From Nitrosomonadales bacterium (lineage in GTDB: Bacteria > Pseudomonadota > Gammaproteobacteria > Burkholderiales > Nitrosomonadaceae), in contig SPBV01000118.1 in NCBI GenBank assembly GCA_004525885.1, positions 1 through 5,680 on the forward strand: a DNA stretch of 5,680 nt, written 5' to 3'. Positions 1 through 5,680 of this stretch are shown one piece after another. A model generated the notes under the pieces. That model did not search any database. It had not been told where the DNA came from and was given only the letters and a program-made list of their open reading frames with translations. The stretch's first letter is position 1. Each line of letters starts with the position of its first letter. The position numbers were made by a program, and so were the translations under genes.

Positions 1-765
1 GAACTTGAGCGCATAATTGTTGCTGCTCGACAGGGTAGTTTACTTCGCGAAGGGGTTCACGTAGTTTTGGTGGGCCAGCCCAATGTAGGGAAATCTAGCC
101 TAATGAACAGGCTAGCCAAAGAAGAAGTGGCCATTGTTGCGGCAACCCCTGGTACAACTCGAGACGCTATCCGTGAGACTATTCAAGTGGAGGGCGTGCC
201 GATGCATCTCATAGATACAGCCGGATTGCGAGAGACAGACGATGAGGTAGAGAAAATCGGCATTGCCCGCGCTTGGTCGGCCATTGAAAAAGGAGGGCTG
301 GTGCTTTTGTTGATTGACAGCCGCTTGGGCCTAACTGCTGAAGACCAGAGGATACTTGATAAGCTCCCGGCAGGGGTGCCACTGATTCACATATTTAACA
401 AAATTGATTTACTGAAAGAGATCCCGCGCGTGGCAGACACGAAAGATAAATCAGGAATTTATCTTTCTGCAAAAACCGGCGCCGGCATTGAACAGCTCAG
501 ACAGAAATTGCTCGAGATTATTGGCTGGAAATCGAGCCCCACGAGTGAGGGCTTGTTTATGGCTCGCCACCGACATTTATGGGCGCTTGCAGAGGCCAAG
601 AAACACTTAGAGAGCGCTTACAATCTCACCAAGCAAGAAATTCGGGAAGAGATTCTAGCTGAGGAACTGCGGCTTGCCCAACAAACACTATCATCGATTA
701 CTGGGGAGTTCAGCGCAGATGATTTGCTAGGGGAGATATTTTCGCGCTTCTGCATTGGCAAGTAA
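1..765 (+). CDS. mnmE: tRNA modification GTPase MnmE, C-terminal part (5' end outside window)
   Basis: MnmE (TrmE) is a GTPase that works with MnmG to put an aminomethyl or carboxymethylaminomethyl group on C5 of wobble uridine 34 in certain tRNAs, using methylene-tetrahydrofolate. The reading frame is open from base 1, so the N-terminal folate-binding part, roughly 200 residues of the usual 450, is missing. The 254 visible residues carry the whole G domain: P-loop GQPNVGKSS (25-33), switch TPGTTRD (49-55), DTAGLRE (72-78), NKID (133-136) and SAKTG (156-160). A helical segment follows, then the family's terminal FCIGK with its conserved cysteine at 251. A TTG at base 67 lies inside the G domain, just before the P-loop, and is not a start. 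No frameshift or missing motif is seen. The partner mnmG follows after 270 bp. Identification is firm from these motifs. Confidence 0.97.
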   Translation, partial: ELERIIVAARQGSLLREGVHVVLVGQPNVGKSSLMNRLAKEEVAIVAATPGTTRDAIRETIQVEGVPMHLIDTAGLRETDDEVEKIGIARAWSAIEKGGLVLLLIDSRLGLTAEDQRILDKLPAGVPLIHIFNKIDLLKEIPRVADTKDKSGIYLSAKTGAGIEQLRQKLLEIIGWKSSPTSEGLFMARHRHLWALAEAKKHLESAYNLTKQEIREEILAEELRLAQQTLSSITGEFSADDLLGEIFSRFCIGK

Positions 766-855
766 TTTGTTTGGCAGAACCCTAAATGCTAAGCTAGAGA
801 CCCGGCCTTCATTTTGCCAAAATTGTTTCCTCTGGGTGAAATTTTCTCCAAGCAG

Positions 856-871
856 TGTTTCACGTGAAACA
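856..871. promoter_or_regulatory. parS: parS centromere site 1
   Basis: TGTTTCACGTGAAACA is an exact match to the widely conserved chromosomal parS consensus and a perfect 16-bp palindrome. In this family ParB binds parS, then loads onto flanking DNA as a CTP-dependent clamp. The cognate parA and parB genes lie downstream in this window, which supports function. The palindrome does not extend beyond 16 bp. Five T residues (872-876) follow directly, so the transcribed site also looks like a weak terminator. Confidence 0.95.
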
Positions 872-886
872 TTTTTAAGGCCTCAC

Positions 887-912
887 AAGAGTGTTTCACG
901 TGAAACACTCTT
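887..912. promoter_or_regulatory. parS: parS centromere site 2, extended palindrome
   Basis: The core at 892-907 is the same exact 16-bp parS sequence as site 1, with centres 36 bp apart. Here the dyad symmetry continues without mismatch for 5 more bases on each side, giving a 26-bp perfect palindrome from 887 to 912. A small inverted repeat, TTCCT-ACC-AGGAA (911-923), abuts and overlaps the right arm by two bases. No T-run follows, so it is not a conventional terminator. Whether the extra arms alter ParB loading is unknown. Confidence 0.95.
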
Positions 913-968
913 CCTACCAGGAATGTAGCGTCAACCATATTTATTACCGGTGGTCTGGATTGTACGCG

Positions 969-998
969 TTAACATTTGTATTTAGTTTGCCGTATAAT
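969..998 (+). promoter_or_regulatory. sigma70-type promoter for mnmG operon
   Basis: TTAACA (969-974) matches the -35 consensus at 5 of 6 bases, and TATAAT (993-998) matches the -10 consensus exactly; the spacer is 18 bp. Transcription would start near 1005, giving a leader of about 30 nt before the mnmG GTG. The promoter lies about 60 bp downstream of parS site 2, so ParB spreading from parS could reach it; that effect is inference. It is the best promoter-like match I found in the window. Confidence 0.65.
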
Positions 999-1035
999 AT
1001 ATTCCACTCATTGATCTTAAAGGGCGCTGATTCGA

Positions 1036-2967
1036 GTGGCTATTACTGAAAAATTTGATGTAATTGTGGTGGGCGGCGGACATGCGGGCACTGAGGCCGC
1101 GCTTGCGGCTGCCCGGATGGGAAGAAAAACCCTGCTACTTACACACAATATTGAAACGCTGGGACAAATGTCATGTAATCCTTCTATAGGCGGGATTGGA
1201 AAGGGGCATCTGGTCAAAGAAGTGGATGCGCTTGGTGGTGCTATGGCCGCCGCTGCAGATGAGGCCGGTATCCAGTTTCGCATCCTTAACGCTAGCAAGG
1301 GCGCTGCGGTGCGCGCAACTCGTGCACAAGCAGACAGAATGCTTTATCGACAAGCAATTCGGCGCCGATTGGAAAACCAGCCTAACCTTAGCCTGTTTCA
1401 ACAGGCTGTGGATGATTTCACCCTGGAGGGCAACCGAGTGACGGGGGTTGTCACCCAGCTCGGAATAAAGTTTTCTGCTCGCGCAGTGGTGCTAACTGCA
1501 GGGACGTTTCTCGCCGGCCTTGCGCATGTTGGGCCAAGTAGTTTCCAGGCTGGCCGAGCCGGGGACCCGCCATCGAATACTCTTGCGCATCGTTTACGGG
1601 AAATGAACCTGGCCGTAGGGAGACTAAAAACAGGGACGCCCCCACGTATAGATGGCCGCACTATAGATTATTCGGTGTTATTAGAGCAGCCCGGTGACAA
1701 CCCAGTTCCGGTCTTTTCGTTTCTAGGCAGCGCCGCACAACACCCCATACAATTATCATGTTGGATTGCCCACACCAATGAGCAGACCCACGCTATTATT
1801 CGTGGCGGATTAGATCGGTCGCCTCTATTTACGGGCGCGATAGAAGGGGTTGGTCCGCGCTATTGTCCTTCCATCGAGGATAAAGTTGTGCGGTTTTCTG
1901 AGAAACAATCGCACCAGATTTTTTTAGAGCCAGAGGGGATCAATACCAACGAGATCTATCCCAACGGCATATCTACAAGCTTGCCGTTTGACTTACAGGT
2001 TGATTTAGTGCGCTCTATCGAGGGAATGAAAAAAGCGCATATTACAAGTCCTGGTTATGCAATTGAATATGATTATTTTGATCCGCGTGGACTTAAAAAC
2101 TCGCTTGAAACCAAGGTTATTGAGGGGCTGTTCTTTGCTGGACAAATCAACGGTACTACGGGTTACGAAGAAGCTGCGGCACAAGGCTTGTTAGCGGGCA
2201 TTAATGCCGGACGCAAAACACAAGGACAAAGCGCATGGTGTCCGCGTCGCGATGAAGCATATCTTGGGGTATTGGTAGACGATCTTATTACGCGCGGGGT
2301 GACCGAGCCGTATCGTATGTTCACTAGTCGAGCCGAATATCGCTTACAGTTACGTGAGGACAATGCTGATTTGCGCTTGACTGAAATCGGGCGCGCACTG
2401 GGAGTGGTTGATAGCGTGCGTTGGTCCGCATTTGAGGCCAAGCGGGGAGCCATTGTCAGTGAGCAGAACAGATTAAAAACAATTTTTCTTGGTCCAAAAA
2501 CGGGAGCGAGCCTTGTGCCCAACTCAGATGTGTTGCGAGTGTTGGGTAAGCCTATCGAGCGCGCATCTTCTTTATATGAACTGTTGCGTCGTCCTGATGT
2601 GACTTATACGGGGTTGATGTCTCTACCAGGTGTCGATAAAGCCGTTATTGATACAATAGTTTCAAATCAGGTTGAAATCCAGGCTAAATACCATGGCTAC
2701 ATCGAGAGACAGAAGGCTGAGGTGGAGCGTAATGCCTGTTATGAAAAAACATGTTTACCACAAAATCTGGATTATCAGTCCGTTAGGGGTCTTTCTAATG
2801 AGGTGCAACAAAAACTGAACCAGCATAAGCCTGAAACAGTGGGTCAGGCAACGCGTATTTCTGGCATTACTCCGGCGGCAATTTCGTTGTTGTTAGTACA
2901 TTTGAAGCGTGGGTTTATAGTACAGAAGAAAAGAAAAGAGCATGAATCTGGTATCACAGCTGGCTGA
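1036..2967 (+). CDS. mnmG: tRNA uridine-5-carboxymethylaminomethyl modification enzyme MnmG (GidA)
   Basis: MnmG is the FAD- and NADH-using partner of MnmE in wobble-uridine modification. The product has 643 residues, close to the family's roughly 630. It opens with an FAD-binding beta-alpha-beta fold, FDVIVVGGGHAGTEAA, with GGGHAG at 13-18. Next come the family motif SCNPSIGGIGKGH with Cys47, the GPRYCPSIEDK motif with Cys277 (the same number as the E. coli cysteine), FLEPEGINTNEIYP, and GYEEAAAQGLLAG of the second FAD-contacting region. FTSRAEYRLQLREDNAD and a helical C-terminal domain containing TRISGITPAAISLL complete it. The start is GTG: an in-frame TAA at 1018-1020 leaves no upstream ATG, GTG or TTG. 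AAAGGG (1018-1023) is a possible ribosome site, with a rather long 12-nt spacing. The 3' end overlaps rsmG by 26 nt, which suggests linked translation. Confidence 0.97.
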   Translation: MAITEKFDVIVVGGGHAGTEAALAAARMGRKTLLLTHNIETLGQMSCNPSIGGIGKGHLVKEVDALGGAMAAAADEAGIQFRILNASKGAAVRATRAQADRMLYRQAIRRRLENQPNLSLFQQAVDDFTLEGNRVTGVVTQLGIKFSARAVVLTAGTFLAGLAHVGPSSFQAGRAGDPPSNTLAHRLREMNLAVGRLKTGTPPRIDGRTIDYSVLLEQPGDNPVPVFSFLGSAAQHPIQLSCWIAHTNEQTHAIIRGGLDRSPLFTGAIEGVGPRYCPSIEDKVVRFSEKQSHQIFLEPEGINTNEIYPNGISTSLPFDLQVDLVRSIEGMKKAHITSPGYAIEYDYFDPRGLKNSLETKVIEGLFFAGQINGTTGYEEAAAQGLLAGINAGRKTQGQSAWCPRRDEAYLGVLVDDLITRGVTEPYRMFTSRAEYRLQLREDNADLRLTEIGRALGVVDSVRWSAFEAKRGAIVSEQNRLKTIFLGPKTGASLVPNSDVLRVLGKPIERASSLYELLRRPDVTYTGLMSLPGVDKAVIDTIVSNQVEIQAKYHGYIERQKAEVERNACYEKTCLPQNLDYQSVRGLSNEVQQKLNQHKPETVGQATRISGITPAAISLLLVHLKRGFIVQKKRKEHESGITAG

Positions 2968-3574
2968 AGGTATTGCGGACTTAGGGCTTACGCTTCCGCA
3001 CGAGACCTCGGCTCGTTTGCTGCAATATCTTGCGCTGGTTAGAAAATGGGGCCAAGTGTATAACTTGACAGCGGTATGTCAACCTGAAGCAATGCTGACT
3101 CAGCACTTGTTTGATAGCTTGGTTGTTTTGCCTCATATGGTTGGGTCTCGTATTGCTGATGTAGGCAGTGGTGCGGGTTTGCCTGGAATTCCTTTGGCTT
3201 TAGTTCGGCCTGATTGGCATATAGTGTTGCTTGAAAGTAATCAAAAAAAGGCTGCTTTTTTGCAGCAGGCCCGTATCGAATTAGGTCTAAAAAATGTTGA
3301 AGTAATTGAAGGGCGAGTTGAAAATTTTCATCCGACGGAAAAATTCAACACAGTTATTTCTCGGGCTTTCTCAAGCTTGGTTGTTTTTGTCAGGCTGGCG
3401 GGGCATCTCTGTAGAGAAGGAGATGGAAAGGGCGTGATAGTAGCGATGAAGGGTGCCAGTCCTCAAGAAGACTTGGCGCAATTTCCGGAACAATTTGTTA
3501 TAGACAAAGTGCTTCCTATTGTGGTTCCAGGGCTTGCAGCAAAACGACATTTGGTGCTTATTAAACGAGCGTAG
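2942..3574 (+). CDS. rsmG: 16S rRNA (guanine-527 N7) methyltransferase RsmG (GidB)
   Basis: RsmG uses S-adenosylmethionine to methylate N7 of G527 in 16S rRNA, near the decoding site; loss of the enzyme is known to give low-level streptomycin resistance in several bacteria. The 210-residue product is normal length. An N-terminal helical part carries YNLTA (40-44) and HLFDSL (55-60). The SAM-binding Rossmann core follows, with DVGSGAGLPGIPLA (73-86), an acidic residue after strand 2 (Glu98), then the SRAF segment and AMKG. The ATG at 2942 lies inside the end of mnmG, 26 nt before that stop codon. The purine-rich stretch just upstream (AAGAAAAGAAAAGAG) could serve as a ribosome site, though it is no strong Shine-Dalgarno, so translational coupling is likely. 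Codons 101-103 form an A7 run that contains an in-frame A-AAA-AAG heptamer. Confidence 0.96.
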   Translation: MNLVSQLAEGIADLGLTLPHETSARLLQYLALVRKWGQVYNLTAVCQPEAMLTQHLFDSLVVLPHMVGSRIADVGSGAGLPGIPLALVRPDWHIVLLESNQKKAAFLQQARIELGLKNVEVIEGRVENFHPTEKFNTVISRAFSSLVVFVRLAGHLCREGDGKGVIVAMKGASPQEDLAQFPEQFVIDKVLPIVVPGLAAKRHLVLIKRA

Positions 3575-3625
3575 TTTTTGCCGCACTTTATGAGCTGAAT
3601 TTTATAGGTGCGACAGCAGCAATTT

Positions 3626-3634
3626 GGGAGAGGG
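3626..3634 (+). promoter_or_regulatory. ribosome binding site of parA
   Basis: GGGAGAGGG is a good Shine-Dalgarno match 4 to 8 nt before the GTG at 3639. An in-frame TGA (3636-3638) touches the GTG directly, so translation cannot begin further upstream in this frame. Together these fix the parA start. Confidence 0.75.
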
Positions 3635-3638
3635 CTGA

Positions 3639-4421
3639 GTGGCAAAAATTTTAGCAATAACAAACCAGAAAGGTGGCGTAGGAAAAACCACCACAAGTGT
3701 AAATCTAGCCGCAAGTCTTGTGGCCGCAAAGCGCAAGGTGTTGTTAGTTGATCTGGATCCGCAGGGTAACGCTACCATGGGTAGCGGTGTAGACAAACGC
3801 ACATTGCAGCGTACAGTTTACCATGCGTTAGTGACTAACCGGCCCATTAAGGATATTCGCATAACCTCGACTAGCGGAGGCTATGATTTGATTCCTGCTA
3901 ATCGTGATTTAGCGGGCGCTGAGATAGAACTGGTAGGGTTACCTAGGCGTGAAATGCGATTGAAAGATTCGCTGGAAAAAATAAAAAATGAATATGATTT
4001 TATCCTTATGGATTGTCCACCAGCGCTTAATTTGCTTACGCTCAATGGTCTGTGCGCAGCACATGCTGTGATGATCCCAATGCAATGCGAATACTACGCA
4101 CTAGAGGGGTTAAGCGACTTAGTTAACACTATAAAAAGAGTACGCGCCAATCTCAATCCAGTGCTAGAGATCGAGGGTTTGTTGCGCACAATGTTTGACC
4201 CGAGAAGCACCTTAACACAGCAGGTGTCGGATCAACTGAGGGATCATTTTGGCGCTAAAGTTTACCGTACAGTAATTCCACGCAATGTGCGACTAGCAGA
4301 GGCGCCTAGTTTTGGTAAACCAGGGTTGTATCACGATAAATTATCTAAAGGTACGCAGGCATATCTTGCGTTGGCAGGAGAAATTCTTAACAGGCATTCC
4401 GTTAATGTGGCGCCTATTTAA
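3639..4421 (+). CDS. parA: chromosome partitioning ATPase ParA (Soj type)
   Basis: ParA is a nucleoid-binding ATPase whose gradient is shaped by ParB at parS, moving newly copied origins apart. The 260 residues begin almost at once with the deviant Walker A motif, QKGGVGKTTT, including signature Lys11 and Lys16. Walker A' is LVDLDPQGNAT, with Asp38 and Asp40, and Walker B is FILMDCPP, with Asp125. The C-terminal part has the family segment TVIPRNVRLAEAPSFGKPG. There is no N-terminal helix-turn-helix extension, so this is the short chromosomal Soj form and not a P1/F-plasmid type ParA that represses its own operon. MinD-like membrane-targeting features are absent. The start is GTG, fixed by the adjacent upstream TGA. 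rsmG ends 64 nt upstream with no clear terminator between, so read-through from the mnmG promoter is plausible; a separate parAB promoter cannot be excluded. Confidence 0.96.
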   Translation: MAKILAITNQKGGVGKTTTSVNLAASLVAAKRKVLLVDLDPQGNATMGSGVDKRTLQRTVYHALVTNRPIKDIRITSTSGGYDLIPANRDLAGAEIELVGLPRREMRLKDSLEKIKNEYDFILMDCPPALNLLTLNGLCAAHAVMIPMQCEYYALEGLSDLVNTIKRVRANLNPVLEIEGLLRTMFDPRSTLTQQVSDQLRDHFGAKVYRTVIPRNVRLAEAPSFGKPGLYHDKLSKGTQAYLALAGEILNRHSVNVAPI

Positions 4422-4483
4422 GGGCGTGTTTGAGAACAGGTCAAATCATAGTTACAAAGCATAAGTAAGAAGCGAGACAAAAA

Positions 4484-5329
4484 ATGGCGAAACAAAAGGG
4501 ACTAGGAAGAGGGTTGGACGCGCTGCTAGGCGGGGGCGGCACAACTGGCGTAGCTGGAGAGGTGTTACAGAACTTGAAAACATCCTTTTTACAACCAGGA
4601 AAATACCAGCCACGGACTAGTATGGATAAAGAGTCTTTAGCGGAGCTTGCCGAATCTATCAAGACGCGTGGGGTGATGCAGCCAGTGCTAGTGCGACAGG
4701 TATCCGACGGTCGGTATGAAATTATTGCAGGCGAGCGGCGTTGGCGAGCGGCACAAATGGCCGGGCTTTTGGAGGTGCCTGCACTGATTCGAGAAGTGGC
4801 GGATGAGGCAGCATTGGCCATGTCGTTGATTGAGAATATTCAGCGAGAAGATTTAAATCCATTAGAAATTGCCTTGGGAATTCAGCGTCTTATCAAAGAA
4901 TTTGGTATGACTCATCAAGTGGCGGGCCAGGCAGTGGGTAGTTCGCGCAGCACTATCTCCAATTTATTGCGCTTGCTCAATCTACCTGTGGCGGTACAAG
5001 AATTGATAATGCAAGGAAAGCTCGACATGGGTCATGGTCGCGCCTTGCTTGCGCTTCCTTCGGCTAAGCAAATTGAAATCGCAAATTTGGTGGCGCACAA
5101 ACAACTTTCTGTACGTGAAACTGAAATATTGGTGTATCGAATTGAGCGCCCATCAACTAAAAAACATTCTAAACACGATCGTGACTTGCTTCGTTTGCAG
5201 GAAGAAATTTCAGATAAACTTGGGACGCAAACAATCATCAAACCCGGCAAGAAAAACTCGGGGAATGTGGTCATTCATTATAGTAATTTAGAGCAGCTAG
5301 ACGAAATATTATCCAGGCTGCGTAAATAG
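4484..5329 (+). CDS. parB: chromosome partitioning protein ParB (Spo0J type)
   Basis: ParB is the parS-binding CTPase clamp that stimulates ParA. The 281 residues show the full family layout. The N-terminal KGLGRGLDALLG (5-16) is the ParA-contacting tail, followed by a glycine-rich linker. The ParB/Srx-like CTP-binding domain begins near residue 35 and includes IAGERRWRAAQMAGL (81-95, arginine patch) and IENIQREDLNPLE (116-128). A helix-turn-helix lies around 143-165 (VAGQAVGSSRSTISNLLRLL), and GHGRALLAL (183-191) belongs to the central DNA-binding domain. A lysine-rich linker (226-231) leads to the C-terminal dimerisation domain (about 232-281). The ATG at 4484 is preceded by a weak AAGCGAG ribosome site. 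parA ends 62 nt upstream, so co-transcription is likely. The last codons form the left arm of the terminator hairpin. Targets are presumably the two parS sites upstream of mnmG. Confidence 0.97.
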   Translation: MAKQKGLGRGLDALLGGGGTTGVAGEVLQNLKTSFLQPGKYQPRTSMDKESLAELAESIKTRGVMQPVLVRQVSDGRYEIIAGERRWRAAQMAGLLEVPALIREVADEAALAMSLIENIQREDLNPLEIALGIQRLIKEFGMTHQVAGQAVGSSRSTISNLLRLLNLPVAVQELIMQGKLDMGHGRALLALPSAKQIEIANLVAHKQLSVRETEILVYRIERPSTKKHSKHDRDLLRLQEEISDKLGTQTIIKPGKKNSGNVVIHYSNLEQLDEILSRLRK

Positions 5330-5348
5330 TTTTACGAAGCCTGGTTTT
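5313..5348 (+). terminator. intrinsic terminator overlapping the parB stop codon
   Basis: The left arm 5313-5326 pairs with 5331-5344: CCAGGCT with AGCCTGG (7 bp), one G-A mismatch (5320/5337), then CGTAAA with TTTACG (6 bp). The 4-nt loop TAGT (5327-5330) contains the parB stop codon TAG. Four T residues (5345-5348) follow. Stem length and position at the operon end support a Rho-independent terminator; the short T-run makes its strength uncertain. It would separate parAB from the next gene. Confidence 0.75.
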
Positions 5349-5572
5349 GTGACATTTTGCTAAACCTGCTCACGGGAAAACACCACAAATAGAAAGGTAA
5401 AAAACACTCTATTTAGGGGGCAAGGCCACGAAGAACACAACACCTGCTTTTTATCAAACAGAGGTTTTAGAAGTTATTTTTTTAAAAAAGATGAATTTAA
5501 CAATGGGGCGCCCTTGCAAGGGTTTAGTTTTAGCATGCGTGCCCAACAAATTGCTTGACTTGAGGCGCTTTT

Positions 5573-5606
5573 GTCGGCTAATCTGCGGTGGTTGATAGTC
5601 GGCTAA
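5573..5606. repeat. 9-bp direct repeat pair GTCGGCTAA
   Basis: Two identical copies, 5573-5581 and 5598-5606, have starts 25 bp apart. The second copy runs into a TAAAAT that resembles a -10 box. They could be operator half-sites for the downstream gene, or chance. Confidence 0.4.
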
Positions 5607-5671
5607 AATAGGATCGAGATCTATTAGTTGGCACGAAGATTTTGAAAGTCGTTATACATATTTAAATGGTA

Positions 5672-5679
5672 TAGGAGGA
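5672..5679 (+). promoter_or_regulatory. strong Shine-Dalgarno of the next gene
   Basis: TAGGAGGA contains the full anti-16S match AGGAGG (5673-5678), the strongest ribosome site in the window. It ends at the window edge, so a + strand gene should start within about 10 nt beyond 5680. Gene order in related proteobacteria suggests atpI or atpB of ATP synthase; that identity is inference from context only. Confidence 0.6.
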
Positions 5680-5680
5680 A

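Larger units (their letters stand above)
5349..5680. other. intergenic region after parB, no convincing gene
   Basis: I see no credible gene or tRNA here. The longest ATG frame I traced (5491-5595, 34 codons) lacks a good ribosome site. Visible elements are an AT-rich inverted repeat AAATAGA/TCTATTT (5387-5393 and 5408-5414), a T7A6 tract (5477-5489), overlapping palindromes GGGCGCCC (5506-5513) and CCCTTGCAAGGG (5511-5522), and a 9-bp direct repeat GTCGGCTAA (5573-5581 and 5598-5606). Promoter candidates are modest: TTGACT (5555-5560) with TAATCT 18 bp on, a TAAAAT (5604-5609) without a -35, and TTGGCA (5628-5633) with TATACA after 19 bp. It probably holds the promoter and leader of the next gene. 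Confidence 0.6.

Noticed and set aside
770..821. TTTGGCA/TGCCAAA inverted repeat after mnmE as a terminator
   Set aside because: The stem is 7 bp with a 38-nt loop and no proper T-tract.
1398..1661. Minus-strand open frames opposite mnmG, and similar ones opposite parA and parB
   Set aside because: They lie fully within strongly identified genes, have no recognisable motifs, and are expected shadow frames.
3578..3606. Possible parAB promoter TTGCCG with TTTTAT or TTTATA 16-17 bp downstream
   Set aside because: Matches to both boxes are poor and the genes can be read from upstream; not strong enough to list as a feature.
3582..3612. CGCAC/GTGCG inverted repeat between rsmG and parA as a terminator
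   Set aside because: The stem is only 5 bp with a loop of about 21 nt and has no T-run after it.
5106..5121. parS-like half-site ACGTGAAAC inside parB
   Set aside because: Only about 11 of 16 bases match and the left half is lost; it is explained by coding sequence.
5491..5595. 34-codon ATG frame with four cysteines
   Set aside because: Only a weak purine stretch precedes it, a frame of this length is expected by chance, and it spans the palindromes and one repeat copy.
5629..5646. TGGCACG followed by TTTTGAA, resembling a sigma54 -24/-12 promoter
   Set aside because: The -12 element would have to be GC with 10 nt after the GG; here the nearest candidate is GA and is two bases too far.
5652..5660. 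TTATACATA, one mismatch from the DnaA box TTATNCACA; similar near-matches at 1139-1147 (TTACACACA) and 1407-1415 (TGTGGATGA, reverse)
   Set aside because: They are isolated, each has a mismatch, and two lie inside mnmG. An origin should show a cluster of boxes beside an AT-rich unwinding region.

Overview
This window is a conserved, origin-proximal chromosomal cluster from a proteobacterium. Gene order is mnmE (3' part), two parS sites, mnmG, rsmG, parA, parB, then a 351-nt gap ending in a strong ribosome binding site. All genes are on the + strand. The order mnmE-mnmG-rsmG-parA-parB, usually followed by the ATP synthase operon, is familiar from Beta- and Gammaproteobacteria. The ParA and ParB wording and the moderate base composition lean towards a betaproteobacterium, perhaps Nitrosomonadales. 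That placement is inference and weak. Nothing suggests recent transfer: no mobile element, integrase, tRNA or CRISPR array is visible.

Layout: 1-765 is the C-terminal 254 codons of mnmE (G domain and FCIGK tail). 766-1035 is intergenic, with two perfect 16-bp parS sites whose centres are 36 bp apart and a good sigma70-type promoter for mnmG. 1036-2967 is mnmG and 2942-3574 is rsmG, overlapping by 26 nt. 3639-4421 is parA and 4484-5329 is parB, after gaps of 64 and 62 nt. 5313-5348 is a likely intrinsic terminator whose loop holds the parB stop codon. 5349-5680 has no convincing gene; it holds small palindromes, a 9-bp direct repeat and a terminal AGGAGG.

How the genes work together: MnmE and MnmG form the enzyme that modifies the wobble uridine of certain tRNAs. 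RsmG methylates 16S rRNA near the decoding site. ParA and ParB, with the parS sites about 2.7 kb upstream of parA, form a chromosome segregation module. Translation-fidelity genes and segregation genes thus appear to share one transcription unit that starts just downstream of the ParB loading sites.

No undescribed system is evident. The most interesting points are in the non-coding DNA: the asymmetric parS pair (one followed by a T-run, the other extended to a 26-bp perfect palindrome), the terminator folded around the parB stop codon, and the structured gap after parB. No DnaA-box cluster was seen, so oriC itself does not appear to lie here.
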